Shown here: piece after piece, positions 16,978 through 24,802 of the stretch
How the letters are laid out: the number at the start of each line of letters is the position of its first letter
Numbering within the stretch: the first letter of the stretch is position 1
IMG/VR virus record: IMGVR_UViG_3300046804_001915
Coordinates: 1 to 32,339 of that record
Direction: 5' to 3' (one strand)
DNA: 32,339 nucleotides
From: a virus
The notes under the pieces: model-generated
Told to the model about the DNA's origin: nothing
What the model saw: only the letters and a program-made list of their open reading frames with translations
Database searches by the model: none
Translations under genes and position numbers: made by a program

Positions 16978-18024
16978 ATGAGTACAATGTGGTTAGAACA
17001 GAAATATGCATCATTAGTTGGTACACAACTAGAGCAGTTTAAGGTAGTAAAGACTAAACCTTATATTGCTAAGTTCAGATGTCCAGTATGTGGTGATTCT
17101 CAAAGAAACAGATTTAAAACACGTGGCCATTTCTATGAATACGATGGTCATATTAATTTTAAGTGTTTTAATTGTAGCGCTTCAACATCCCTCTCTAAAT
17201 TCATAAAGACTCATAATCCTACTCTATACACCGAATATCGGTTGGAATTTTTAAAAGAGTCAGGTGGTGCAAATACCAACATAGATGAATTCTTTGTACC
17301 TGCTATCGAGAAATTCTCTAGCAGACGTATAGATTCTTTTGATCCTTTTAAAGAACTACGTAAGATCTCACAGTTAAAACCAAATCACCCAGCAAAAATC
17401 TATGTACAAGAGAGAAAAATTCCTTCAAACTCTCATTATCGAATTTACTATTCGCCTACATACTATCACTGGGTTAACTCGATACTGCCAGGCAAGTTTA
17501 GCGAGAAAGCAGTCGCACTTGATGAGCCACGTATAGTTTTCCCGTTTATTGATTCTAAAGGCTATGTTTTTGGTTTTACTGGGCGTTCTCTTAGTAAAAC
17601 CTCGACTATGCGCTATTCTACAATTATTTTAGACGATACAAAAGAAAAGGTATTTGGACTAGATTCTATAGATAAGACTAAAAAAGTCTATGTAGTAGAA
17701 GGTCCAATCGATAGTCTTTTCTTGGATAATTGTATTGCAATGGCAGGATCAGATATTAACTTGAATAATATAACAGATAGAGATAAAATAGTAGTAGTAT
17801 ATGATAATGAGCCACGAAACAAAGAAATTGTTAAGAAAATTAACAAAGCCGTGGAACAAAACTACAACGTCTGTATCTGGCCAGATTTTATTGAATACAA
17901 AGATATAAATGATATGGTTATAAAGCAGGATCTTTCCGGTCCTGCTATTCAATCTATTATTGATCAAAATACGTATAATGGTCTTGCTGCTAAAATGAGA
18001 CTACAACAGTGGAGTAAAGTGTAA
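16978..18024 (+). CDS. DNA primase, T4 gp61-like
   Basis: 348 residues, close to T4 gp61 (342). An N-terminal zinc finger has Cys35, Cys38, Cys63 and Cys66 (CPVCGDS and CFNC). A TOPRIM domain lies near 233-280: VYVVEGPIDSLFLDN holds the catalytic Glu and VVVYDNEP the acidic metal-binding loop, with Asn where many TOPRIM loops have Asp. The enzyme makes RNA primers for lagging-strand synthesis with the phage helicase, which is not in this window. It has its own early-type promoter. The start overlaps no other gene, and its stop overlaps the AbrB-like gene by one base (TAATG). Confidence 0.9.
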   Translation: MSTMWLEQKYASLVGTQLEQFKVVKTKPYIAKFRCPVCGDSQRNRFKTRGHFYEYDGHINFKCFNCSASTSLSKFIKTHNPTLYTEYRLEFLKESGGANTNIDEFFVPAIEKFSSRRIDSFDPFKELRKISQLKPNHPAKIYVQERKIPSNSHYRIYYSPTYYHWVNSILPGKFSEKAVALDEPRIVFPFIDSKGYVFGFTGRSLSKTSTMRYSTIILDDTKEKVFGLDSIDKTKKVYVVEGPIDSLFLDNCIAMAGSDINLNNITDRDKIVVVYDNEPRNKEIVKKINKAVEQNYNVCIWPDFIEYKDINDMVIKQDLSGPAIQSIIDQNTYNGLAAKMRLQQWSKV

Positions 18025-18188
18025 TGCATATTGTAGAAATAAAGCAAGACATTGATAATGAATTGTATATCGAGATACCAGAAGAATTAATTAACGAGCT
18101 TGGTTGGACGACTGAGACTGAGCTTGAATGGATTATTGAAGAAGGTAAAGTTATTTTAAAGAAAAAAGAAGAACAAAAAGAGGTCTAA
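18024..18188 (+). CDS. Small AbrB/MazE-like swapped-hairpin protein
   Basis: 54 residues. The segment LYIEIPEELINELGW followed by a short acidic stretch and GKVILKKK is the pattern of AbrB/MazE/SpoVT beta-hairpin domains, which bind DNA as dimers. It is shorter than most AbrB proteins and has an acidic start and a basic tail. It lies between primase (1-nt overlap) and ribonucleotide reductase (1-nt gap), so it is in the same transcript. No toxin gene is adjacent, so it is not an obvious antitoxin. It could be a phage transcription regulator; that is inference. Confidence 0.6.
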   Translation: MHIVEIKQDIDNELYIEIPEELINELGWTTETELEWIIEEGKVILKKKEEQKEV

Positions 18189-18189
18189 A

Positions 18190-20403
18190 ATGGTTGCAGT
18201 ATATAAAGATACAAAAAAATTACTTTCTGATGCTAAGTTTTATGAAGGTTATGCACGCTTTAAGGAAGATGAAGGTCGTTATGAAACTTGGTCAGAAGCT
18301 GTTGACCGTGTAATGAAAATGCATTCTGGTTTTTATGCAGATAAGATGTCATCTAAATTAATGGCATATATGGATGAAGCTGCAGCCGCATATAAACAAA
18401 AATTAGTTCTTGGTGCACAGCGTGCACTTCAGTTTGGTGGTGAACAGCTTATTCGTCATCAAATGAAAATGTATAACTGTACTTCTTCTTATGCAGATCG
18501 TCCTGAGTTCTTCGGTGAAGTATTTTATATTCTTCTTTGTGGTGCAGGTGCTGGTTTCTCAGTACAGGCTCATCACGTTGGTAAACTACCAAAGATTATT
18601 AACAGAACAAAAGCACCTAAACTACATGTAGTAGAAGATAGTATTGAAGGTTGGGCAACTGCACTTGACGTTCTTATGTCTTCCTTCTTTGAAAACGGTG
18701 GTAAGTATCCTGATTATGCCGGACGTAAAGTAGCATTTGATCTTTCTGGTATACGTCCAAAGGGTGCAAAGATTTCTGGTGGGTTCAAGGCACCAGGTTC
18801 AGAACCTCTTCGTCGTTCATTAGACCGTATTGAATATATTTTAACCGGACTTACTCTACATGAGAAGTCAACATCATTGAGACCTATCCATGTATATGAT
18901 ATTGTTATGCACGCTGCTGACGCTGTACTTTCTGGTGGTGTTCGTCGCTCAGCTACTATTTGTTTATTCTCAGCTGATGACGAAGAGATGGCAGGAGCTA
19001 AAACTGGAAATTGGTATATTGATAATCCACAACGTGGTCGCAGTAATAATAGTGCTGTTATTGTTCGCAATGAAATAACAAAAGAACAATTTGCTAACCT
19101 AATGACATCAATTAAGCAGTTTGGTGAACCAGGCTTCTTTTTTGTTGATGATAAAGATATTACAACTAACCCATGCGTTGAAATTGGAATGTATCCTCAG
19201 ATTGACGGCAAGTCAGGTTGGCAGGGATGTAACCTAACTGAGATCAATGGTGGTATGTGTGATAATGAAGAAACGTTTTATAAAGCATGCCGTGCTGGTG
19301 CAATTTTAGGAACACTACAAGCTGGTTATACAGACTTTAAATTTCTCTCACCAACATCAAAGGCTATCTTTGATCGTGAAGCACTTTTAGGTGTTTCTGT
19401 TACAGGTTGGATGAACAATCCTAAGACATTATTTGATGAAAAGATTCTTTCTAAAGGAGCAGAAATTGTTAAACAAACCAATGCAGAAGTTGCCGCCCTC
19501 TTGGGTATTAATCCTGCTGCCCGTACTACTTGTGTCAAGCCATCAGGTAATGCTTCAGTTCTTCTCATGACTGCATCAGGTATTCATGCCGATCATTCAC
19601 CAATGTATATTCGTAACATTCAGTTAAACAAAGATACTGAAGTTGCAAAACTCATCAAGAGAATCAATCCTAACATGGTAGAAGAGTCTGCATGGTCAGC
19701 AGGTAAAACAGACTATGTTGTTTCTTTCCCAGTAGTGGCTAAAGAAGGTTCTATCTTTAAGGATGATTTGATTGGTATTAAGCATCTTGATCTTATCAAG
19801 AAGGCTCAGGAGTATTGGGTAAATGCTGGAACAAATATTGAAAGATGCGCTCATCCCGGAATACGTCATAATGTTTCTAATACTGTCATTGTTGACGACT
19901 GGGATTCAATTGAGGATTACGTATATAATAATCGCAATTACTTTGCTGGCATTTCATTTCTACCGATGACAGGTGATAAGGATTACTTCCAAGCACCAAA
20001 CACTCAGGTATTGAATGCAGCCCAGCTTACTGAAAAGTACGGTGCAGGTGCAATCATGGCATCCGGTCTTATTGTTGAAGCATTAAAGTCATTTGATAAT
20101 TTATGGCTTGCATGTATGACTGCAAACGGTTGGGGTGAAGATCTTTCTGCAGACAATCATCAAAATACACTCAAGAAAGATTGGATTCGCAGATTTAAAA
20201 AGTTTGCTACTAATTACTTTAATGGTGATATTAAGAAGGCAGAATACTGCTTTAAGGATGTTTATCTTCTCCATAAGTGGGAAAAGATTCAACAGACTAT
20301 TACTGATATAAAGTGGGAAGATGAATTAAAAGAAGTTAAGTATATTGATGTTGATACTATTGGATCTGCTGCTTGTGTGGGTGGCGGATGCGAACTGTTT
20401 TAA
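18190..20403 (+). CDS. nrdJ: Adenosylcobalamin-dependent (class II) ribonucleotide reductase, monomeric type
   Basis: 737 residues, almost the length of Lactobacillus leichmannii RTPR (739). Seen: an early cysteine in MYNCTSS (Cys97), the active-site region with NPCVEIGMYPQ and GWQGCNLTEINGGMC, SGGVRRSA and PGNASVL-type phosphate loops, and a C-terminal CVGGGCELF. The two tail cysteines, Cys729 and Cys734, have the same spacing as the redox pair of RTPR. The enzyme reduces ribonucleotides for phage DNA synthesis and needs cobalamin but no oxygen and no separate radical subunit. A glutaredoxin gene about 1.6 kb downstream may supply electrons. An RNA hairpin lies 31 nt after the stop. Confidence 0.92.
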   Translation: MVAVYKDTKKLLSDAKFYEGYARFKEDEGRYETWSEAVDRVMKMHSGFYADKMSSKLMAYMDEAAAAYKQKLVLGAQRALQFGGEQLIRHQMKMYNCTSSYADRPEFFGEVFYILLCGAGAGFSVQAHHVGKLPKIINRTKAPKLHVVEDSIEGWATALDVLMSSFFENGGKYPDYAGRKVAFDLSGIRPKGAKISGGFKAPGSEPLRRSLDRIEYILTGLTLHEKSTSLRPIHVYDIVMHAADAVLSGGVRRSATICLFSADDEEMAGAKTGNWYIDNPQRGRSNNSAVIVRNEITKEQFANLMTSIKQFGEPGFFFVDDKDITTNPCVEIGMYPQIDGKSGWQGCNLTEINGGMCDNEETFYKACRAGAILGTLQAGYTDFKFLSPTSKAIFDREALLGVSVTGWMNNPKTLFDEKILSKGAEIVKQTNAEVAALLGINPAARTTCVKPSGNASVLLMTASGIHADHSPMYIRNIQLNKDTEVAKLIKRINPNMVEESAWSAGKTDYVVSFPVVAKEGSIFKDDLIGIKHLDLIKKAQEYWVNAGTNIERCAHPGIRHNVSNTVIVDDWDSIEDYVYNNRNYFAGISFLPMTGDKDYFQAPNTQVLNAAQLTEKYGAGAIMASGLIVEALKSFDNLWLACMTANGWGEDLSADNHQNTLKKDWIRRFKKFATNYFNGDIKKAEYCFKDVYLLHKWEKIQQTITDIKWEDELKEVKYIDVDTIGSAACVGGGCELF

Positions 20404-20567
20404 CACCCTGTATTAAAATTTGCAAATTAGACTCTACCGCATCTATCTGTATTGGATGCGGTAGGACTGTTCAACAGATAAAAGAATGGCGTATATATAC
20501 TAATGAACAGCGTAAATTAATTATGGATAATTTAAAGGGAATAAAAGAATGGACTGGGACGCGTTAA
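20388..20567 (+). CDS. DUF1289-type small cysteine protein
   Basis: 59 residues from the ATG at 20388, inside the 3' end of the reductase gene in another frame; an in-frame TTG at 20373 is a less likely start. Four cysteines at 8, 12, 21 and 24 (TPCIKICKLD and CIGCGRT), then IKEWRIYTNEQRKLIM, match the DUF1289 family (PF06945), described as predicted Fe-S or metal proteins in bacteria. Function is unknown. The coding sequence contains a perfect 10-bp inverted repeat. It overlaps the next gene by 19 nt. Confidence 0.75.
   Translation: MRTVLTPCIKICKLDSTASICIGCGRTVQQIKEWRIYTNEQRKLIMDNLKGIKEWTGTR
20434..20464 (+). other. Perfect 10-bp hairpin within a coding sequence
   Basis: CTACCGCATC (20434-20443) and GATGCGGTAG (20455-20464) pair perfectly around an 11-nt loop, 31 nt after the reductase stop codon. 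There is no T-run, so it is not a standard terminator. It may protect or process the reductase mRNA. Confidence 0.6.
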
Positions 20568-20779
20568 TAGAAGTACTATTAGAATCAGTTAAAGATGATA
20601 TGACTAGATCTGATATCTATAAAAAATTGTTTGACCTCGTAGGAACACATGATGCTTCTGAAAGTGAAGGTCAAGATGATGTATTTGACGGGGTTCTAGA
20701 AAACTACATTCATGATGATGAAGATGAAGAATATTACGAAGATGATGGAGATGGCTTCGACTACGACGAAGACGAATAA
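20549..20779 (+). CDS. Small acidic protein of unknown function
   Basis: 76 residues. The first 45 form a probable helical domain (MDWDALIEVLLESVKDDM onward), and the C-terminal third is almost all Asp, Glu and Tyr. An AAAGGGA ribosome site precedes the ATG. Such acidic tails can mimic DNA or bind basic proteins, but nothing else supports this. It lies 5 nt before the RuvC-like gene. Confidence 0.6.
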   Translation: MDWDALIEVLLESVKDDMTRSDIYKKLFDLVGTHDASESEGQDDVFDGVLENYIHDDEDEEYYEDDGDGFDYDEDE

Positions 20780-20784
20780 TTTTT

Positions 20785-21342
20785 ATGATATTTGTTGGTA
20801 TTGATTATAGTTTAACTTCACCATGTGTTTGTGTTTGCGATTCTAAAGATTTTGGATTCTCAAAATGTAAATTTTATTATTTAACTGATAATAAGAAGCT
20901 AGCAGTAGATTTTGATAATATACATGGTGACTTACACGATGAATATCATAATGACGAGCAAAGATATTATAATATTACTCGTTGGGCACTATCTAAGATT
21001 CCTGAAGATGCTAAAGTATACATGGAAGGATACTCAATGGGATCAACAGGTAGGGTGTTTAGTATAGCAGAAAATGCAGGATTACTTAAACACTTTCTAT
21101 TCAGGAGATGTTACGATTATTATATAATACCTCCTACTGTAATAAAGAAGTTTGCAACTGGTAAAGGAAACGCCAATAAACAACTTCTACAAGACGTGTT
21201 TGAAGAAAACACTGGATATAATATTAAAAAGAAGTTAGCATTGACAGATAAACAATGGAACCCTTCTTCAGATATTATCGATAGTTATTTCATTTGTAAA
21301 TATGGATATGAACAGGAGACTAAAAATGTGGACTTTTATTAA
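20785..21342 (+). CDS. RuvC-like Holliday-junction resolvase / RNase H-fold nuclease
   Basis: 185 residues. The RNase H-fold acidic residues are in the RuvC order: Asp7 in GIDYSLTS, Glu81 in VYMEGYSMG, and Asp163/Asp166 in SSDIIDSYFICKYG. PPTVIKKFATGKGNANKQ (about 116-133) matches the RuvC segment before the last acidic pair. It would cut branched recombination intermediates before packaging, a job done by endonuclease VII (gp49) in T4. It overlaps the next gene by 17 nt. A role in replication fork processing instead is possible. Confidence 0.8.
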   Translation: MIFVGIDYSLTSPCVCVCDSKDFGFSKCKFYYLTDNKKLAVDFDNIHGDLHDEYHNDEQRYYNITRWALSKIPEDAKVYMEGYSMGSTGRVFSIAENAGLLKHFLFRRCYDYYIIPPTVIKKFATGKGNANKQLLQDVFEENTGYNIKKKLALTDKQWNPSSDIIDSYFICKYGYEQETKNVDFY

Positions 21343-21568
21343 AGAATTCTTTGGTATTGGATTGAATCAAGTCAGAGAAGAAGTTAAACAAGTTGAAGTT
21401 AAAGTTAAGGAAGCTGCTTCAGTAGCAGTTCAAACAGCAACAGCTGAACTTAAAGACGTAGAAGTAAAGATTGCTGAAGCAATTAAGGCTGAAACTAAGT
21501 CAGCTAAAAAAGCAAAAGCATCAGCACCTAAAGCAAAGGCAAAAGCAAAGAAGAATGCAAAAAAGTGA
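21326..21568 (+). CDS. Ala/Lys-rich coiled-coil protein with basic tail
   Basis: 80 residues from the ATG at 21326, chosen because a GGAG ribosome site lies just before it (an upstream ATG at 21302 lacks one). A short amphipathic start (MWTFIKEFFGIGLNQV) is followed by an Ala/Glu/Val/Lys coiled coil and a C-terminal tail of Lys, Ala and Pro resembling histone H1-like tails. The tail suggests DNA binding. It overlaps both neighbours. Confidence 0.6.
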   Translation: MWTFIKEFFGIGLNQVREEVKQVEVKVKEAASVAVQTATAELKDVEVKIAEAIKAETKSAKKAKASAPKAKAKAKKNAKK

Positions 21569-21776
21569 TGAACATATAAGAGTCTGTGCTGAAGTTGGTA
21601 GTAGTGTACCTGTAGTAATAGGTAATTGCCCTAAATGTGGTTCAGGTAACAGATCTCTAGTTCTTACTAATTTTGCATTAAACGGAAGAAACCCTCAGGC
21701 AAGTATGATATATTTTAAATGTATTGCTTGCCTGAGTGTAATTGAAAAATTATTAATTGAAGTTGCAGAGGATTGA
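21555..21776 (+). CDS. Small zinc-ribbon-like protein
   Basis: 73 residues from the ATG at 21555. CPKCG and, about 37 residues later, CIAC form a four-cysteine zinc-ribbon pattern. The start is inferred from the position of the first ATG that keeps the cysteine domain and overlaps the previous stop by only 14 nt; the frame is open further upstream. Function unknown. Its stop (TGA) is followed after 2 nt by the next start. Confidence 0.6.
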   Translation: MQKSDEHIRVCAEVGSSVPVVIGNCPKCGSGNRSLVLTNFALNGRNPQASMIYFKCIACLSVIEKLLIEVAED

Positions 21777-21778
21777 TT

Positions 21779-22060
21779 ATGGCTGTAAGTAAGAGAACAA
21801 AATATATTTCAAAAGGTGGTACTCCTAGCGTAACAAGAGATATTCTAAAAGCTATGAGTAAAGATCGTTCTTATGCAGATAGGTTGTTATCACAACTTAA
21901 GCATTGGGGTAAAGGTAAAAAGACAATGGTTACTATACCTAACCCAAATAAAAATGAAACTAACAAACCTTTTATTAAAGTAGAAGGTAATCATCCTGCT
22001 GCATTTGGTCCATGGAAAAGATCAGATAAAGATACTGGGATAAGGACATCAAATGATTGA
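21779..22060 (+). CDS. Small basic conserved phage protein
   Basis: 93 residues from the ATG at 21779, which has a GAGGA ribosome site; an in-frame ATG at 21773 is closer to that site. The sequence is basic (MAVSKRTKYISKGG onward) with a Pro/Asn/Lys block TIPNPNKNETNKPFIKV that recurs in T4-like marine phages as I recall. No known domain. It overlaps glutaredoxin by 8 nt. Confidence 0.6.
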   Translation: MAVSKRTKYISKGGTPSVTRDILKAMSKDRSYADRLLSQLKHWGKGKKTMVTIPNPNKNETNKPFIKVEGNHPAAFGPWKRSDKDTGIRTSND

Positions 22061-22304
22061 GGTATATGGACGTCCAAATTGTAATTGGTGTGTGAAAGCA
22101 AAAGAATTGCTTAATAGTAAAGGTATTAATTATAGATACTCTACTGTTGGTGAGGATATAGGTATTAATGAAATTACAGAAATGTTTCCGGGTGTAAGAA
22201 CAGTTCCTATTGTAGCTGTTGATGGTAAACGTATTGGTGGTTATGAAGAATTGAAGGTGTATCTTGAGGAGACAGCTGGTGGGTTTGGTGATGGAGCTTT
22301 CTAA
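22053..22304 (+). CDS. Glutaredoxin
   Basis: 83 residues, a single thioredoxin fold. The active site is Cys-Asn-Trp-Cys (Cys10 and Cys13). TVPIVAV holds the cis-proline, and GGYEEL the glutathione-binding Gly-Gly. T4 carries a comparable glutaredoxin (NrdC) that reduces ribonucleotide reductase; here it is likely to serve the class II reductase encoded upstream, though those enzymes can also use thioredoxin. The last residues (GGFGDGAF) overlap the next gene by 14 nt. Confidence 0.9.
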   Translation: MIEVYGRPNCNWCVKAKELLNSKGINYRYSTVGEDIGINEITEMFPGVRTVPIVAVDGKRIGGYEELKVYLEETAGGFGDGAF

Positions 22305-22536
22305 AACAAATATCATGAATATGCTACACAAAGGTATTGTAAATGTAAAGTTTACAAAAACTGATGGTACTGAACGTGATATGAAATGCACTCTTATGAG
22401 TGAAATAGTTAAACCTCACGAAAAGAAAACTGAACGTGAGAAGAAGGTAAATGAAGATATTATTTCAGTATGGGATATTGAAAAAGAAGGCTGGCGTTCG
22501 TTTAGATACGACTCAATAATTAGTATTCATAAATAA
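22291..22536 (+). CDS. SH3-barrel-type small phage protein (DUF2693-like)
   Basis: 81 residues from the ATG at 22291, giving the conserved-looking start MELSKTNIMNMLHKGIVNV. The pattern FTKTDGTERDMKCTL, then an acidic/basic stretch and ISVWDIEKEGWRSFRYDSI is that of a small SH3-like barrel family common in T4-like phages. No enzymatic residues. These proteins have no settled function; nucleic-acid or protein binding is possible. A late-promoter-like box overlaps its 3' end. Confidence 0.65.
   Translation: MELSKTNIMNMLHKGIVNVKFTKTDGTERDMKCTLMSEIVKPHEKKTEREKKVNEDIISVWDIEKEGWRSFRYDSIISIHK
22528..22535 (+). promoter_or_regulatory. Late-type promoter box CATAAATA before the holin-like gene
   Basis: CATAAATA fits the NATAAATA late consensus and lies 43 nt before the ATG of a holin-like gene that is otherwise surrounded by replication genes. 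Late firing of a lysis gene would be expected. Single motif, so moderate. Confidence 0.45.
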
Positions 22537-22578
22537 TATTATAAGCATTTTCTAGAATTGCTAATAATAGGAATAACG

Positions 22579-22917
22579 ATGTCAGATCCAATATCTACAC
22601 CGCTAATGGCTAAATTTATGTCTGGTCTCGGCGGTCTCGCTGGTGGAGTATCATTCATGGCTTTTTATAGACCTTGTAATGTATGGGACGCTGCAGTAAG
22701 ATCAGGTTTAAGCACTCTTGCAGCTGTTGTATTTGCACCAATTTTATTAGAATGGATGAAGTGGAATATTACTAGTGATAATTTACTTGCTGCTTCAGTT
22801 ATATTAGGTTTTAGTGCATGGAGCATTTTATCATTTACTGCTCATACACTAATTGGTTTGCAAGACGAAAAAGTTAATTTGAAATTACCTAAAGAGATCT
22901 TTAAACAAAAAGATTGA
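22579..22917 (+). CDS. Holin-like small membrane protein (three membrane segments)
   Basis: 112 residues from the ATG at 22579 (TAGGA ribosome site; a TTG further upstream in frame is less likely). Three hydrophobic segments are visible at about 14-31, 42-60 and 70-92, with a charged C-terminal tail (LQDEKVNLKLPKE, then KQKD). Size, three segments and charged tail match class I holins, which open the inner membrane to release endolysin. No endolysin lies in the window and the spanins are 6 kb away, but a late-type promoter box sits upstream. Another role for a small membrane protein is possible. Confidence 0.55.
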   Translation: MSDPISTPLMAKFMSGLGGLAGGVSFMAFYRPCNVWDAAVRSGLSTLAAVVFAPILLEWMKWNITSDNLLAASVILGFSAWSILSFTAHTLIGLQDEKVNLKLPKEIFKQKD

Positions 22918-22941
22918 TTTTTTATTATATGGGTTTTTGTT

Positions 22942-23871
22942 ATGGAAAAAAATGAATTGAGTAAGAATGCTCGGGGTGGTACCGAGCTGATGCAAGAGCG
23001 TCTTTATAATTCTTTACCTAAAGAGCTACTTGATCAATTTCAAATTATTCCTTCTCGTGTAAGAGATTTAGATCCTAACAAAAAGAAAATATTATGGCTT
23101 CATGATCTTCCTGGTGATCCAGAATCAGAACATTTAAAAGATCCTAACAGCCGTAAACGTTTCGATAAGATCGTATGTGTATCAGATTGGCAATTGCAAT
23201 TATATAATGTCTCGTCTGGATTACCGTATTCAGAATCTATCGTTATTAAAAATGCTATCTACCCTATAGAGGTAGGATCAAAACCATTTGATGGTAAAAT
23301 TAATCTTATTTACCATACTACTCCTCATCGCGGTTTAGAGATTTTAGTTCCAGTCTTTGAAGAGTTAGCTCAAAGATATAATGATATTCATCTAGATGTT
23401 TACTCATCATTTAGTATCTATGGATGGGAACAAAGGGATGAACCATATAAACAGCTTTTTAACCGTTGTAAAAATCATCCACATATTACATATCACGGTG
23501 CAGTATCAAACGAAGAAGTTAGAGAAGCACTTAAAAAATCTCACATCTATGCATACCCTAACATCTGGCCGGAGACAAGCTGTCTATCTGTTATAGAAGC
23601 TATGTCAGCAATGAACTTAGTTGTATGTCCTAATTATGCAGCACTACCAGAAACATGTGCTAACTTTGCAATGATGTATCCGTGGAATGAAAATAAAAAC
23701 GTGCACGCAGTTCAATTTGCACACACATTAGAACATGCTATTAATACAATAAGAAAAACTCAAGGTCAGCCTGATGCATACCTTGAGTTTCAAAAGCAAT
23801 ATTTTGATTATTTTTACGGTTGGGATAAAAGAAAAGGAGAGTGGTTAGCTCTCCTTCAATCACTAGTATAG
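22942..23871 (+). CDS. GT4-type glycosyltransferase
   Basis: 309 residues in two Rossmann-like halves (GT-B fold). The N-terminal GGTEL (13-17) fits the donor-side glycine loop. LIYHTTPHRGLEILVPVFEEL opens the C-terminal half, and WPETSCLSVIEAM gives the E-x7-E motif of family GT4 retaining enzymes. It transfers a sugar from an activated donor. The acceptor is unknown: modified phage DNA bases, virion glycoprotein or host surface sugars are all possible. The first 60 residues are short compared with typical GT4 enzymes. It is the last plus-strand gene before the minus-strand early cluster, and its 3' end holds a terminator for that cluster. Confidence 0.8.
   Translation: MEKNELSKNARGGTELMQERLYNSLPKELLDQFQIIPSRVRDLDPNKKKILWLHDLPGDPESEHLKDPNSRKRFDKIVCVSDWQLQLYNVSSGLPYSESIVIKNAIYPIEVGSKPFDGKINLIYHTTPHRGLEILVPVFEELAQRYNDIHLDVYSSFSIYGWEQRDEPYKQLFNRCKNHPHITYHGAVSNEEVREALKKSHIYAYPNIWPETSCLSVIEAMSAMNLVVCPNYAALPETCANFAMMYPWNENKNVHAVQFAHTLEHAINTIRKTQGQPDAYLEFQKQYFDYFYGWDKRKGEWLALLQSLV
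23826..23856 (-). terminator. Rho-independent terminator for the minus-strand early operon
   Basis: On the minus strand AAGGAGAG (23856-23849), a 7-nt loop and CTCTCCTT (23841-23834) form a perfect 8-bp stem, followed by a T-rich run (TTTTCTTTT overlapping the stem end). It lies 19 nt after the last minus-strand gene, inside the 3' end of the convergent glycosyltransferase gene. Confidence 0.65.
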
Positions 23872-23874
23872 AGA

Positions 23875-24072
23875 TTAACTAAGTTTCTCTAACCTATCAA
23901 GTATCTCTAGAATAAGATCTATTTGACTTTGTGCAGAAGATTTTCGCCCGTAATAAAATCCGGATGAATAATCATGCATATTGTACCAATCTGGCATAGG
24001 TTCATCTGCAAGATTGCTAACGGCTTCCATACGCTGAAGTAAAACTTCTCTTAATTGCTCTAAATCACTCAT
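23875..24072 (-). CDS. Small unrecognised early-type protein
   Basis: 65 residues: two helical segments flanking an aromatic patch (DWYNMHDYSSGFYYGRK). No known motif. It is the last gene of the minus-strand early cluster, just before its terminator. The upstream gene ends 9 nt before its start, with a GAGGAT ribosome site on this strand. Confidence 0.6.
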   Translation of the reverse strand: MSDLEQLREVLLQRMEAVSNLADEPMPDWYNMHDYSSGFYYGRKSSAQSQIDLILEILDRLEKLS

Positions 24073-24081
24073 ATCATATCC

Positions 24082-24324
24082 TCAATCACAAGATGTCCAA
24101 CGAGTACATGCAGCATAATGCTTACCATCAATGTATGATAAACTGGCACGACCATTATAACCCATACGCCAGGCATCAGTATATTCATCACAATACTGTT
24201 TACATTCTTCTATGGTATTAAATGGACCTACGAAATAATCCATAATACCTGTAGAAACCTTTTCGTTATAGACACCAAGAACTTTACCAGTCTTGGTATC
24301 TGTCATACTGTAATTAAGTTTCAT
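24082..24324 (-). CDS. Small unrecognised early-type protein with three cysteines near the ends
   Basis: 80 residues with a beta-rich start (MKLNYSMTDTKTGKVLGVYN), an IEECKQYCDEY helix and a C-terminal ACTRWTSCD. Four cysteines in all could bind metal or form disulfides. No recognised family. Start and the previous stop overlap by one base (TAATG). Confidence 0.6.
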   Translation of the reverse strand: MKLNYSMTDTKTGKVLGVYNEKVSTGIMDYFVGPFNTIEECKQYCDEYTDAWRMGYNGRASLSYIDGKHYAACTRWTSCD

Positions 24325-24512
24325 TACTTCACCATTACAGTTCGAATAAAACCGTCTTTATCAACATTCTGAGACTTTACTTTCCAACCTTCTTTGACAA
24401 GAAGGTCAATACGCTTCCTAGAATAAGTTCTACTCTGACTGGTAACTATATACTGATCGATATAGTTCTGTTGCATTCTAAAATAATCTTCAGACAAAGC
24501 TAACATAGTCAT
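24324..24512 (-). CDS. Small unrecognised basic early-type protein
   Basis: 62 residues from the ATG at 24512, preferred to the more distant ATG at 24563 because an AAGGAAG ribosome site lies just before it and overlap with the upstream gene disappears. Basic, mostly helical (RTYSRKRIDLLVKEGWKV), no recognised motif. A small effector that binds a host protein is a possibility only by analogy with T4 early genes. Confidence 0.55.
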   Translation of the reverse strand: MTMLALSEDYFRMQQNYIDQYIVTSQSRTYSRKRIDLLVKEGWKVKSQNVDKDGFIRTVMVK

Positions 24513-24513
24513 A

Positions 24514-24801
24514 TCATACTTCCTTCTTACGAATTTCAAAAGTGTGGACCCAATATGAGCCACCCCAACCTACATGCTCACCCTTAGCGCTATACTGAGG
24601 GCCGATACGATTACCATAACGATATACAGGTTGACCCGTCAGGTGATCGGACTTCTTCACTATGTAGTACTTACTAGAGTTCTTACGAACCCATGAACGA
24701 TGAAAACGAGAAAGCTTTTCGTCATACCAAACATCATGAGTAGCGAAATGCTCATCAAGATCTTTGTGTACAGACTGTTCAGTAGGTTTACCATACCACA
24801 T
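24514..24801 (-). CDS. Unrecognised Trp/Tyr/His-rich early-type protein
   Basis: 95 residues, rich in Trp, Tyr, His, Lys and Arg, with many aromatic residues in YRYGNRIGPQYSAKG and the SYWVHTFEIRKKE end. Possibly a small nucleic-acid- or protein-binding fold; none is recognised. An AGGGGAA ribosome site precedes the ATG on this strand, which lies just after the upstream stop. Confidence 0.6.
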   Translation of the reverse strand: MWYGKPTEQSVHKDLDEHFATHDVWYDEKLSRFHRSWVRKNSSKYYIVKKSDHLTGQPVYRYGNRIGPQYSAKGEHVGWGGSYWVHTFEIRKKEV

Positions 24802-24802
24802 A

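Noticed and set aside
18024-18188. Antitoxin of a toxin-antitoxin pair
   Set aside because: The AbrB/MazE-like protein has no toxin gene next to it; its neighbours are primase and ribonucleotide reductase.
18714-19070. Minus-strand open frame of 118 codons inside the reductase gene
   Set aside because: It is antisense to a strongly conserved enzyme core, with no promoter or ribosome site.
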